Source: a virus. Taken from it: a DNA stretch of 26,487 nt. The translations under genes and the position numbers were made by a program. The notes below the pieces were generated by a model. That model was not told the origin of the DNA, made no database searches, and saw only the letters and a program-made list of their open reading frames with translations. Shown here in pieces: positions 12,427 through 21,900 of the stretch (the stretch's first letter is position 1; every line of letters starts with the position of its first letter). Location: positions 1 through 26,487 of IMG/VR virus record IMGVR_UViG_3300025646_000304. One strand, written 5' to 3'.

Positions 12427-13983
12427 ATGGAAGTTATTGATAATAGAGGGCTATTGGTCCGCGTCCGCGACCCAAAAAAATACACCACTGCCATCCAGCA
12501 GAGCCGCTACCTCGGCCAAGTCGGGGAAGACTCCCACGAAGTGCTGGTTAAATGGAGTCTGGATAACGCCCGCCGCTTAGCTAACCTCGGAGTGCGTAAA
12601 GCCCCGAGCCCCATCCTGCGGGACTACGACTGGCCGGGCGCCTTCAAGCCTTACGACCACCAGAAGCAAACTGCTAGTTTTCTAACTGCGAACAACCGGG
12701 CCTTCTGCTTCTCCGAGCAGGGGACTGGCAAGACTGGCGCAGTCATCTGGGCGGCTGACTACCTGATGAAGATTGGCGACATCAAGCGCGTGCTGGTTGT
12801 CTGCCCGCTGTCGATCATGCAGTCGGCGTGGATGAAGGACATTTTCACCATCGCCATGCACCGGTCTGCTGCCGTAGCCCACGGCGGCAAGGAGATTCGC
12901 CGTAAGGCAATCCACGGCCCGAACGACTTCGTCATCATCAACTACGACGGCGTACCCACGGTGGTCGAGGACCTGAAACAGGGGAGCTTTGACCTCGTGG
13001 TTTGCGACGAGGCTAACTTCGTCAAGACGGCTACCACCCGCCGCTGGAAGTCGCTGAACAAGGTCATCACCCCGATGACTAAGCTGTGGATGCTGACCGG
13101 CACACCTGCCGCCCAGAGTCCGGTCGACGCGTTCGGGCTGGCTAAGATGGCAGTACCGCAGCGAGTACCGAATTACTACACCACTTGGCGCGACAAGGTG
13201 ATGGTCAAAGTCACCCAATTCAAATGGGTGCCAAACTCCAACGCCACGAAGCTGGTCAACGCAGCACTCCAGCCAGCGATCCGGTTCACCAAGGCCGAGT
13301 GCCTCGATCTGCCTCCGATGACATACCAGACCCGTGAGGTGGAGCTGACCCCGCAGCAGAAGAAGTACTACAAGGAGCTCAAGAAGCAGATGATGGTGCA
13401 GGCTGCCGGGGAGCAGATCACCGCTGTCCATGCGGCGGCTGGCCTGAACAAGCTGCTCCAGCTGTCCTGTGGGGCGGTTTACTCAGACGACGGCGAGACT
13501 GTGCAGTTCGACGCCAAGAACCGCCTAGACGAGATCGTGGAGGTGGTGAGAGAGGCGGCACACAAGGTAATTGTGTTCGTGCCCTTCCGGCACGCCATCG
13601 AGATTGTGGTAGACCGGTTGAGGAAGGAGGGCTTCACGGCTGAGGTCATCAACGGTGCTGTCCCAATGAAGGTTCGCACTCAAGTGTTCAAAGATTTTCA
13701 AGAGACGGAGGACCCACGCGTGCTGGTCATCCAGCCTCAGTCCGCAGCGCACGGCGTGACGCTCACCGCAGCGGATACGATCGTTTGGTTCGGCCCGGTG
13801 GCCTCAGTGGAGACTTGGCTACAGGCGAATGAACGAATAAATAGGCCCTCACAGCAAAATAAAATGACTGTGATAAAAATTTACGGCTCAGAGGTTGAAA
13901 AGAGAGTCTATGACACGTTAGAATCAAAGGAAGCTAACCAAAAAGACTTGGTAGCACTGTACGAACAAGAACTTAGCAGCTAA
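12427..13983 (+). CDS. SNF2-family DEAD/DEAH helicase
   Basis: 518 residues from the ATG at 12427, with AGGA five bases upstream. An alternative GTG at 12376 would add 17 residues but has no ribosome binding site and follows a hairpin immediately. A short N-terminal domain precedes the helicase core: Q-like KPYDHQKQTASFL, Walker A EQGTGKT (G99-T103), motif II DEAN (194-197), motif III LTGTPAAQS, and in the second RecA lobe a motif VI QANERINRPSQ (466 on, R470 and R473). This is the compact SNF2/ATP-dependent translocase common in phages. It may remodel replication or recombination intermediates or dislodge proteins from DNA. DEAN in place of DEAH/DEAQ is a minor variant. Its stop is inside a GCAGC/GCTGC hairpin. 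Confidence 0.92.
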   Translation: MEVIDNRGLLVRVRDPKKYTTAIQQSRYLGQVGEDSHEVLVKWSLDNARRLANLGVRKAPSPILRDYDWPGAFKPYDHQKQTASFLTANNRAFCFSEQGTGKTGAVIWAADYLMKIGDIKRVLVVCPLSIMQSAWMKDIFTIAMHRSAAVAHGGKEIRRKAIHGPNDFVIINYDGVPTVVEDLKQGSFDLVVCDEANFVKTATTRRWKSLNKVITPMTKLWMLTGTPAAQSPVDAFGLAKMAVPQRVPNYYTTWRDKVMVKVTQFKWVPNSNATKLVNAALQPAIRFTKAECLDLPPMTYQTREVELTPQQKKYYKELKKQMMVQAAGEQITAVHAAAGLNKLLQLSCGAVYSDDGETVQFDAKNRLDEIVEVVREAAHKVIVFVPFRHAIEIVVDRLRKEGFTAEVINGAVPMKVRTQVFKDFQETEDPRVLVIQPQSAAHGVTLTAADTIVWFGPVASVETWLQANERINRPSQQNKMTVIKIYGSEVEKRVYDTLESKEANQKDLVALYEQELSS

Positions 13984-13990
13984 AAGCTGC
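13976..13990 (+). other. Small hairpin over the helicase stop codon
   Basis: GCAGC-TAAAA-GCTGC is a perfect 5-bp stem enclosing the TAA stop. No T-tract follows. It is another case of a hairpin placed at a stop codon in this genome. Confidence 0.5.
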
Positions 13991-14010
13991 ACACTTCAGA
14001 GGGACAACAC

Positions 14011-14406
14011 ATGGACACAGCAAAGCTGGTATCGGCTTATATTCGCATCCGTGACGCTCGCTCAGACCTCAAGCGCAAGTTTGACGATGAGGACGCAGCG
14101 CTCAAGGAGAAGATCGACATAATCGAAAACGCCCTGCTTGACCTTGCCAAGGAGCATGGGCTAGACAGTATGAAGACCCCGTACGGGACCGCCTCTAGGG
14201 TGGTGCGTACTCGGTATTGGGCCCCAGATTGGGACTCATTCAAAGACTTCCTGAAGGAGCAGGGGGACGACGGCTTCGACCTAGTTGAGCGCCGTATTCA
14301 CCAAGGCAACTTCAAGGAATTTCTGGAGAACCATCCAGATGTGGCACCGCCTGTTAATTCCGACAGTCGGTATTCAATCGTTGTACGAAGAGGGAACAAG
14401 CCGTGA
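14011..14406 (+). CDS. Conserved phage hypothetical protein of the replication block
   Basis: 131 residues with GAGGG upstream. The N-terminal half is a coiled-coil-like charged helix (IRDARSDLKRKFDDEDAALKE to about residue 48). It is followed by HGLDSMKTPYGTASRVVRTRYWAPDW, WDSFKDFL, LVERRIHQGNFKEFL and a final strand YSIVVRR. I recognise this pattern (long helix, then SMKTPxGTA, W-x-x-F and ER-x-x) from small phage proteins commonly encoded beside ssDNA-binding and recombination genes. It resembles Gam-like or SSB-accessory proteins, but its activity is not known. It overlaps the next gene by four bases. Confidence 0.75.
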   Translation: MDTAKLVSAYIRIRDARSDLKRKFDDEDAALKEKIDIIENALLDLAKEHGLDSMKTPYGTASRVVRTRYWAPDWDSFKDFLKEQGDDGFDLVERRIHQGNFKEFLENHPDVAPPVNSDSRYSIVVRRGNKP

Positions 14407-14600
14407 GCGACCTCGGACTATTCACCACCAAGGAAGCGGCCAAGATGCTCAGGCTATCGGAATCCGCACTAAACAAGCTGCGGTATGAGGGCAAGATCGC
14501 CTTCGTGCGGCTTGGTTCCAAGGTGCTTTTCACTAAAGAGCAGCTGGAGAACTTCGTTTCAGGCCAGCAATTTATTTACGAGCAAAAGGAGACCAAGTGA
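14403..14600 (+). CDS. Excisionase-like MerR/HTH_17 DNA-binding protein
   Basis: 65 residues, GTG start overlapping the preceding TGA. The sequence FTTKEAAKMLRLSESALNKLRYEGKIAFVRLGSKVLFTKEQLENFV covers a complete HTH_17 domain: helix-turn-helix (T-x-x-EAAKML...L-x-x-LR), wing (I-x-x-V-x-x-G-x-K-x-x-F) and a final helix. Such proteins include excisionases and small regulators. No integrase is seen in the window, so a regulatory or replication-initiation role is more likely than excision. It is followed directly by the probable SSB gene, whose AAAGGAG is within its end. Confidence 0.85.
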   Translation: MSDLGLFTTKEAAKMLRLSESALNKLRYEGKIAFVRLGSKVLFTKEQLENFVSGQQFIYEQKETK

Positions 14601-15502
14601 TGTCAGACATGACTATCTTTGAAGGCATGGGCAACACCATGCCAGCCCACCTCGCAGGTGGCGAACTTTCAGAAACCGCTAAGGCTTTGGCCGGTGGCGG
14701 CGGTGGCGGCCAGTCCCTGAAGCGCATCAGCTTCAAGGGTTCTGTATTCCGCATGATGCTGGGTAGCGAGGAAATCGCGCAGAACGAAGATCGTGCCATG
14801 AACATGATCGTCGTGAAGTCCGCTCCGGCTATCGCCCGCACCTACTACGAAGGCAGCTACAAGGAAGGCGTAGTCACCAGCCCAGCTTGCTGGTCTGACG
14901 ACGGCAACGCCCCGAGCTCAAACGTAGAGAGCCCGCAGGCCAGCCTGTGCGCTAACTGCCCGCAGAACGTGAAGGGTTCAGGTCAGGGCGACTCTCGCGC
15001 CTGCCGCTACTCTGCGCGTTTGGCAGTGGTACTGGAAGGCGACCAGAAGGGCGATGTGTACGGCGTAACCCTGCCTGCCACCTCGGTGTTCGGTAAGGCT
15101 GAAGACGGCAGCAAGTACGCTCCGCTTCAGGCGTATGTCCGCAAGCTGGCTGAGTTCGGATTTGACATTGTAAAAGTTGTCACCGAAGTGAAGTTCGACA
15201 CCAAGTCCCCGGTGCCGAAGCTGATGTTCCGTGCTGTTCGTCCGCTGAACGAAGACGAGTGGGCAACGGCTCAGGAAAAGGCTAACTCCTCAGAAGCGAA
15301 GGCGCATACCGGCGACCGTCAGTTCGCCAAGCGCGAGTCTGAAGAAGAGTTGAAGGCTAAGGACGGCTTCGAGAAGCCAGCCGCTGCTCCAAAGGCAGAA
15401 GCTGCTGCGGAAGAGCCGAAGGTAGTCAAGAAGAAGGCTGAGCCTGTGCAAGCAGAGAAGGCCGACGTGGCTTCCATTCTGGACGAGTGGGGCGACGAGT
15501 AA
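14600..15502 (+). CDS. Probable phage ssDNA-binding protein
   Basis: 300 residues from the ATG at 14600, eight bases after AAAAGGAG; the in-frame GTG three bases earlier is less well spaced. A Gly-rich loop (ALAGGGGGGQSLKRISFKGS) is followed by a core with four cysteines (SPACW, then SLCANC and ACRYSARL) that probably bind zinc. Further on are beta-strand-like repeats and an Ala/Lys/Glu-rich linker ending in the acidic tail SILDEWGDE. A central fold with zinc cysteines, flexible linker and acidic tip is the architecture of phage SSBs such as T4 gp32, where the tail recruits partners. The neighbours (polymerase, helicases, primase) fit. I infer SSB function; the family was not confirmed by search. 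Confidence 0.65.
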   Translation: MSDMTIFEGMGNTMPAHLAGGELSETAKALAGGGGGGQSLKRISFKGSVFRMMLGSEEIAQNEDRAMNMIVVKSAPAIARTYYEGSYKEGVVTSPACWSDDGNAPSSNVESPQASLCANCPQNVKGSGQGDSRACRYSARLAVVLEGDQKGDVYGVTLPATSVFGKAEDGSKYAPLQAYVRKLAEFGFDIVKVVTEVKFDTKSPVPKLMFRAVRPLNEDEWATAQEKANSSEAKAHTGDRQFAKRESEEELKAKDGFEKPAAAPKAEAAAEEPKVVKKKAEPVQAEKADVASILDEWGDE

Positions 15503-15696
15503 TGCAGTACACCAGCCTCAGCGATCGCGAAGTGTTGAGGCTGGTGAAGTCGGTTCTTGAGTACGACGGTAGGACATCTGTTGGAGTAAATAAGCAACTT
15601 CTTAACGAGCTTGCTGAACGCTTCGAGCTGATGCTATCTTCGGTTCCCCCTGCTAAGCAGGTCGAGGCCGACCCCAACCAGCTGAAATTATTCTGA
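15502..15696 (+). CDS. Small hypothetical protein
   Basis: 64 residues, its ATG overlapping the preceding TAA by one base. The product starts MQYTSLSDREVLRLVKSVLE and is helical and acidic, ending in NQLKLF. The terminal hydrophobic tail after a Pro/Asp-rich segment resembles a short peptide motif used to bind a partner protein such as a sliding clamp (QLKLF is similar to a QLxLF clamp-binding motif), which is inference. No domain is recognised. Confidence 0.65.
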   Translation: MQYTSLSDREVLRLVKSVLEYDGRTSVGVNKQLLNELAERFELMLSSVPPAKQVEADPNQLKLF

Positions 15697-15704
15697 GCCA
15701 CTAA

Positions 15705-15755
15705 GGGCGGCTAGGGCTTCGTGCCCGAAAACGGTAGGCGTAACCGCTGCCGCCC
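15705..15755 (+). promoter_or_regulatory. Three-way-junction-like RNA/DNA element before the primase gene
   Basis: The gap 15697-15778 contains GGGCGGC (15705-15711), perfectly complementary to GCCGCCC (15749-15755). The closed region holds two further hairpins: GGGC-TTCGT-GCCC (15714-15726) and CGGT-7 nt-ACCG (15732-15746), separated by GAAAA. This gives a compact three-way junction of 51 bases, 24 bases before the primase-helicase ATG. It could act as a 5' leader control element or, as single-stranded DNA, as a priming/origin signal. Confidence 0.55.
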
Positions 15756-15778
15756 ACTATTACTCGCCGGAACCACTG

Positions 15779-18643
15779 ATGAGTCCAACAACTGATTTTC
15801 TGCACGACGTTCTGCCGGAAGCCGGACGGTATTGTGTAGTCGGAATTAGCGGGGGAAAGGTCCTCCAAGAATTTGTAGATGACATCGACACGGTAGCAGA
15901 GCGCGCAGAGAGCTTTGCTGACCGCAAGATCGACGCGTATTTTGCCGTTGCCTCGTTCAAAGAAGGCAGCGAGAAGCGCACCCAAGAAAACGCCCAGTGG
16001 ATGAAGTCATTCTGGCTTGATCTCGACTGCGGGCCGGGCAAGCCATACCCAGACCAAGCGACAGCACTCGAAGCGCTTGAAGACTTTAGAGTTAAAGCCA
16101 AGCTGCCGCACCCAAGCATCGTCAACTCTGGCAACGGCGTTCATGTTTATTGGCTGCTCACGCAGTACATCCCAAGCTCGGCGTGGTCGCCAATCGCAGA
16201 ACGACTGAAGGCCGCGTGCGCACAGCTAGGGTTGAACGCTGACCCAGCAGTTACCGCTGACGAAGCGCGTATTCTGCGTGTACCGCAGACCCTGAACTTC
16301 AAAAATCCAAACGATCCGAAGTGGGTTACGCAGTATGAGAAAGGCGAGCCAGTCGACGTTGACCTGTTTGCAGACTGCCTAGCTGCGCTTGATCTGCCAG
16401 AACCAAAACGCGAGCGGGTCAAGGTAGACACCTCGCAGCTGAGCGAAACCGCTAAAGCCCTGCTGGGTAACAAGCAGTCGCGGTTCGGGCTTATCGTAGC
16501 CAAGACCAAAAAAGGTAAGGGCTGCAACTTCCTCAAGTACGCGATCGAAAACCAAGCTGAGTTAGAAGAGCCGCTTTGGCGAGCCAGCCTGTCTATCGCA
16601 TGGGCTTGTGATGATCGCGACACGGCCATACACAGAATATCTGAACGGCATCCGGGTTATACACCGGAAGACACGATTGAGAAGGCATGCCAGACCAAGG
16701 GGCCATACACCTGCGCGGTGATTAAGGGGCTAAGCGCTGACCTCTGCCAAGGCTGCACGCACAAGATCACCAGCCCGATCCAGCTCGGTGCTGAAGTTAA
16801 GCGTGATGCTAGTGAACTGTTTGAGGTGCCGGACGAGGATGATCCGCACGGTGATGGCACGATAGCAACGCAGGTGGTTGCACAGGCGCTGTTCAAGCCG
16901 CCGTTCCCGTACTTTCGAGGCGCCAACGGCGGTGTATATCGTGAAGACAGAGATGAGGACGGGGACAAGATTGAACAGTTAATTTACGAGCATGACTTGT
17001 ACGCGTCCACCAGACTTGTTGACCCGAACGACGGTGAGTGCGTGGTGTTTCATCACGTCCTGCCACGGGACGGAGAGCGCGAGTTCATGGTGCCCATCAA
17101 GGACATGCACTCGGCAGACCAATTCAAAAAAATCCTCGGCGGCAAAGGTGTCGCTGGTAGCAAAAAACAGATGAACGAAATTATGGACTACGCAATTCGC
17201 TATACAAAAGAACTTCAGATGCGGGAAAAGGCCAAGGAAGCTAGGCTGCAATTCGGTTGGCACGCTGGCAACACCGAGTTCGTAGTAGGCAACCGGGTGT
17301 ACACCAAAGACGGTGTTTCCCATAACTACCCAAGCAGCACCACGGCCAACATCATTGACTCTTTCAATGTGAAGGGCTCGCTGGAAACTTGGAAGAAGAT
17401 TTTCAACGTGCTGAATCAGCCGGGCATGGAAGCGTTGCAGCTAGTTGCCCTGTCTGGGTTCGGCGCCCCGATGATGAAGTTCACTGGCGTAGCTGGTGGC
17501 GTAATCAACCTAATCAGTAACCACTCCGGCACGGGTAAGTCGACCGCTGGCCGTCTCGCGCTAAGCGTGTTCGGACATCCTGAGAAAACCCTGCTGACGC
17601 AGCGGGACACTATGGCCTCTCGCCAGCATCGCCTTGGCGTGCACAACAACCTCGTTGCGCTGTCTGATGAAATGACAAACGCACCAGCTGAGTTCCTGTC
17701 TGATGAAATCTACGGCACATCTCAGGGCCGTGGCCGGAACAGAATGAACGCCACCAGCAACACCGAGCGCGTCAACGAGTCAACGTGGAACCTGATCCAC
17801 CTGATGAACTCCAATGCGTCGATGATTAGCAAGCTAGTTAAGTTGAAGGCTCGACCGGACGGCGAGCTGATGCGACTCATCGAAATTCCAGTTAAGCGCC
17901 AGACTATTGAGGGCGCAGATGCCCTGTTTGCGATGCTTGAGGAAAACTACGGAGTTGCGGGCGAAGTGTACGCCCCGTGGCTGGTGAAGAACGCTGAGAA
18001 AATACCCGAGCTGCTAGACCGTCAGCGCGAGCGTATCTGGAAGAAAGTAGACAAGCGGATCGAAGAGCGTTTCCACATCGGCACCTACGCGGCCAACCTC
18101 GCATCTGGGCATGTAGCCAAGGCTCTCGGTCTGATCGAGTTCGATCTTGAAAACTTAGAAAACTGGTGCTGCGAGTTGATTAAGACCAGCCGCAGCAGCA
18201 TGCAGGCAGAGGTGATCGACGCCTACGAGTTAGTCGGCGAATTTATTTACGAAAACCTCCGCCAGACAGCCGTGATTGGGACCGAGCAAAACGTAGTCTC
18301 TACGTTCGCCAACGATTACGCCACTATCACCCCGAACGGCGGCAGCTGCACAGTGCGCTACGAGGAGGATGGCAACATGCTCTACATAGCCTACAAAAAC
18401 CTACGCGACTACTGCACACAGCGCCAGTTCACCATCGACGACGTGCTGAACGGATGCTCGGTGGCTGGCGGACCATACACATTCCGAAAGAAAACCAAGA
18501 AGCGCATGCTGGCTAAGACCCGGTACACAATGTCTCCGCCGGTTGATGCAGTCGAGTTCCATGTTGCGCCTGAAGAAGCCGAAGCGTTCATAGCGTCTAT
18601 GGAGGAGCTGCCGGAATACGAAGATGCTGAAATGGAATCTTGA
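15779..18643 (+). CDS. Primase-polymerase / DUF927-type helicase fusion
   Basis: 954 residues from the ATG at 15779, with a weak CCGGAA site. The N-terminal third is an archaeo-eukaryotic primase (prim-pol) domain: FWLDLDCG (D81, D83) and the SGNGVHVYW motif (H122). It is followed by a linker and a Cys-rich segment (TCAVIKG...LCQGC) that looks like a zinc element. The C-terminal half resembles DUF927/SF3-like helicases: FGWHAGNTEFVVGNRVY, then Walker A HSGTGKST (K587), a Walker-B-like LVALSDEM and a sensor-like LIHLMNSNAS. Such fusions serve as the replicative primase-helicase in phages and plasmids. It follows the SSB and carries a three-way-junction-like element in its leader. Confidence 0.88.
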   Translation: MSPTTDFLHDVLPEAGRYCVVGISGGKVLQEFVDDIDTVAERAESFADRKIDAYFAVASFKEGSEKRTQENAQWMKSFWLDLDCGPGKPYPDQATALEALEDFRVKAKLPHPSIVNSGNGVHVYWLLTQYIPSSAWSPIAERLKAACAQLGLNADPAVTADEARILRVPQTLNFKNPNDPKWVTQYEKGEPVDVDLFADCLAALDLPEPKRERVKVDTSQLSETAKALLGNKQSRFGLIVAKTKKGKGCNFLKYAIENQAELEEPLWRASLSIAWACDDRDTAIHRISERHPGYTPEDTIEKACQTKGPYTCAVIKGLSADLCQGCTHKITSPIQLGAEVKRDASELFEVPDEDDPHGDGTIATQVVAQALFKPPFPYFRGANGGVYREDRDEDGDKIEQLIYEHDLYASTRLVDPNDGECVVFHHVLPRDGEREFMVPIKDMHSADQFKKILGGKGVAGSKKQMNEIMDYAIRYTKELQMREKAKEARLQFGWHAGNTEFVVGNRVYTKDGVSHNYPSSTTANIIDSFNVKGSLETWKKIFNVLNQPGMEALQLVALSGFGAPMMKFTGVAGGVINLISNHSGTGKSTAGRLALSVFGHPEKTLLTQRDTMASRQHRLGVHNNLVALSDEMTNAPAEFLSDEIYGTSQGRGRNRMNATSNTERVNESTWNLIHLMNSNASMISKLVKLKARPDGELMRLIEIPVKRQTIEGADALFAMLEENYGVAGEVYAPWLVKNAEKIPELLDRQRERIWKKVDKRIEERFHIGTYAANLASGHVAKALGLIEFDLENLENWCCELIKTSRSSMQAEVIDAYELVGEFIYENLRQTAVIGTEQNVVSTFANDYATITPNGGSCTVRYEEDGNMLYIAYKNLRDYCTQRQFTIDDVLNGCSVAGGPYTFRKKTKKRMLAKTRYTMSPPVDAVEFHVAPEEAEAFIASMEELPEYEDAEMES

Positions 18644-18815
18644 GGCCACCATCAGCGGCATGCGGGTGGGAGACAGTTTCTTCATCCCATGCCTTAAATG
18701 TTCAAACGTAGAATCCAGAATCCGTAGGCTATCTAGGGAGTTCGGCTACGAGTTCACGGTAAAAAATGTTACGGAAGAGTTCGTAAAAGGTGTACGCGCG
18801 TGGAGACTTCGGTAG
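18624..18815 (+). CDS. Small phage hypothetical protein, last gene of the rightward block
   Basis: 63 residues starting MLKWNLEATISGMRVGDSFF, overlapping the primase gene by 20 bases in another frame. The pattern MRVGDSFFIPC ... RIRRLSREFGYEFTVKNVTEE ... GVRAWRL resembles a common group of small phage proteins with a GDSFF-x-P strand and a final VWRL strand. They may have a compact DNA-mimic or DNA-binding fold, but the function is not known. It is the last gene before the terminator at 18897. Confidence 0.7.
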   Translation: MLKWNLEATISGMRVGDSFFIPCLKCSNVESRIRRLSREFGYEFTVKNVTEEFVKGVRAWRLR

Positions 18816-18839
18816 AATCGGCGCCACAGTGATTCTTCT

Positions 18840-18856
18840 GCCCATTCCTCATGGGC
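18840..18856 (+). other. Small hairpin in the convergent intergenic region
   Basis: GCCCAT-TCCTC-ATGGGC is a perfect 6-bp stem followed by ATCTTT. It lies 25 bases after the last + strand gene and may help termination, but the T-tract is poor. Confidence 0.45.
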
Positions 18857-18896
18857 ATCTTTCCTCCAGCAAGTGTCACTGGTCTCTGAAGTGGTT

Positions 18897-18923
18897 GCCC
18901 CCTCTAGCGAGGGGGCTTTTTTT
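18897..18923 (+). terminator. Strong intrinsic terminator ending the rightward operon
   Basis: GCCCCCTC (18897-18904), loop TAGC, GAGGGGGC (18909-18916), then seven T (18917-18923). This is a perfect 8-bp GC-rich stem with a tetraloop and U-tract, oriented for + strand transcripts. It ends three bases before the stop codon of the leftward virion gene. On the - strand the stem has no U-tract after it, so termination of leftward transcripts is not ensured by this element. Confidence 0.93.
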
Positions 18924-18926
18924 CGC

Positions 18927-21900
18927 CTAGAAGAAATCTCCCCGACCGGCCATTGCTCGCATTTCTTTGAGGTTCATGCCGCTGAGGATCTCATTTTCTA
19001 GCTGGCGAAGGTCAGAAATCATCTGTTCCTTCTCTTCAGAGTCACCGCTGGTCTTGGAAATCTGCCGGATCGCGGCACGGATCTTATTCAGACGGTTGGA
19101 GAGGTTACGCACCGCCTTAGCCATAGCCACACGCTGCGCATTTTCGTCGTCCGCCAAGAACGGATCGAGGTCTTCTGGGCGGTACTTCTGTAGCTCCAGA
19201 TACTCTTTGTACGACATGTTCACGTCGCGGGACATTTCGTAGAAGTAGCTGCGCATGCCAGAGCCTTCTTCGCGGTTCAAGAAGCGGCTGAAGCCCGGCA
19301 GGGCTGCTGCGTAATCCTGAATCGACCGTGACGGACGGATGCCTGCGTAGTCGCCGAGCAGGTTGGAGGTCCACAGAAGCGCACCACCCACAGAACCGAA
19401 GTAACCACGGATCAGCTGGTCTACCTTGATCGGAGACAGGCCCTCGCCACCGAATACGGCGTGAGAAGCATCGCCAATGAAGTTCGCCAGCTCGGAGGTG
19501 TATTCCGTCTGCTGGAGGTAGGCTGGCAGGCTTGCGTACGCCTGACTGACCAACGGGCGGCCAGTGAAGAAGTTGCGGTCGATTGCCACTTCCACCATAG
19601 GCTTGAGGATCTGCGGCACTGCCATCGGGCTGGCGACACCGTTCACTAGGGCAGTAGCCAGCGCATCACGGAAGGTACGACCGTCTTCCATAGCGTTGTC
19701 GGTCATCAGGCGGTAGCTGTGCTCTGCGATGATCTTCGGCAGGAGGAACAAGTCAGTACGCAACGGTAGGCCAAAGCCACCCATGCCCGGAATCATCAGC
19801 ATGCGGTCGCGGTACATCGGATCGAGTTCTTCGTAGTCTTCGTCGCCGCCCATCATCATGGCGTACAGCATCATCATGGCAGTAGCCATGCCGAGGTTCT
19901 GATACAGACGGGTGCGAGACGCCTCGTTCTTCGGGGAGATGCCTTCGCCAGTCAGCGTGGAAGCCTGCACATTCAACGCCTGCAACCAAGCGTTAAAGAA
20001 CGGAACCATGCGAGCCATACCGTGAATGATCGGAGAGGAGCCCTTGCGGCGGAAGTTGATGATCTCAAACGAACGCTCAACCGCTTCGGCCTGAGAGGTG
20101 CCATCAGCTATAGACAGGCTGTAGACCGCCTGACGCACAGCGTTATCTGACGCCATAGAAAAGTTTTCCATCTTGTCTAGGAGACTTTTCCAGCCAGACT
20201 TGTACTTGGACTTGCTAAGGCGGCTCTCGATGTCGTTCACCACAACAGCGGCACTGTAGTCTCTGGTGCCAACTGAGGCGAAGCGTTTCAGGAAGTCATG
20301 GGCTTCACTGGTGCCGCGCAGGGTCTTAATAAACTCTTTAATTACGTAGTACGGAATCTTGATCGCCTGCATCGGGCTCAAGCCAGACGTGAACATTGCA
20401 CCGAAGGCGTCCTGCGTCAGCTGGCCGATGGAGAAGATCGGGTTGAGTACAACGGATTTACGCAGGAAGTTGGTGAACCACGATGCCTGCTTGAGGTACG
20501 GGATGCCGAGGCCTTCCTGACCCTTGAACGCTTCAATGAACAGCGGGTCTTGAGCAACGAAGGTGCGCTTCTTGCCCTCCATGTACATCTCAACCTTGCC
20601 GCGCTTGTATTCTTCGATGTCGACCTTATGGGCAGCAGTTACTTCCTGCGCCATGCCGAGGTCGATCATCGTGTTCATTAAACGAACGCCGGAGTGATTA
20701 CGCACGGCTGCTTCTACGGAGTACTCAACCCACTTCGCCATGTTGTCGAAGATGTCGTTGACCTCGTTTTCAGAGCCCTTCATTCGCTTATCTTGATATT
20801 CAGCTTTAATGCCGCTGATGAAATCAGGTAAGCCTTCCTTGTCTTCAATCTGCTTAACGCGCTGGAACGGAACGTAGTCGACGTTATCCAACCACGCTTC
20901 CGCCTTTTCTTCAGTCAGCAAGCCACCCTGAACCATTACGTCCACGGCGTTCTTACGCATCTTGTTCCAAATCTCGACTACCTTGGCTGCTTCAGCGTTG
21001 CCTTCGTAGTTCTTGAGCAGAGCGTCTACTGCTGACTCTTTAACGTGCAGCTTGCGCTCTTTCAGTAGCTTTTTGAGCTTCCTGTACTCGGCGCTGCTGG
21101 CCTTGTTTTCGGTCTTCAGCTCGTCGAGGCGGCGCTGCTTCTTGCGGGTGTCTTCGTACAGAGACTTGAGACGCTTCATCTCAAGGTAGCGGTGCAGCAC
21201 GCGCTGCGCGCGGAACGGATCTAGGCCGACAGACTTACCAAACGCTTCAACGGCACGCATCAAGCTGGCGAAGTTAGCGTCGTCATCCACAGCACGCCAC
21301 TTGTACAGCTTCTCGTCGTACGTGATGTTGCCGTATTCAAGGAAATTACTCGCTACACCCTCAGCGTGGAACGTCTGGGAGGTCGAGATTTCTAGCATGC
21401 GACCGATGATTTCGGCCTCGGCATCCGGCATTTCGCGCATACGACGGCGGGCTTCACGCTGGGCGGCTGCATCAGCGGAGACGATCTTAGTAAGCTTTTC
21501 GTCCATCCAACGGCGACCAGACGCACGGTAGTCATCCACCGTCATGCGGACCATCTTGCCGTCGACTTCCTTGTACGCGAGCTTCTTGGCGCGATCGCGA
21601 ACAGTCTTCGGAGATTCTGGCTCGCCAATAACGCCGCCCGACTCAACGGTAGCCTGTACGAAATCCTGACCAGTCTTGGCACTCAGCATCGGGCCTTCGC
21701 GGGTAGCGTTGACCGCTGCGTCACGCAGCATCCAGTTTTTAGCCGCGCTGTGAGCTATGTCGGAGAGGTCGAACAGGATCTTGTCTACGTTGCGCTCAGC
21801 AATGGCCTGCTTCCAAGACTTAGGCAAGAAGCCAATGCCCTTCAGCCAGTTCATAATGCTGTTGATGAGGCGCTTGTAGAACGGGATGTCGGTGTGCTGG

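Noticed and set aside
12682-13431. 249-codon antisense frame opposite the SNF2 helicase
   Set aside because: It lies fully opposite conserved helicase motifs, has no ribosome binding site, and its Leu/Val/His/Arg-rich composition is what a codon-biased gene produces on its antisense strand.
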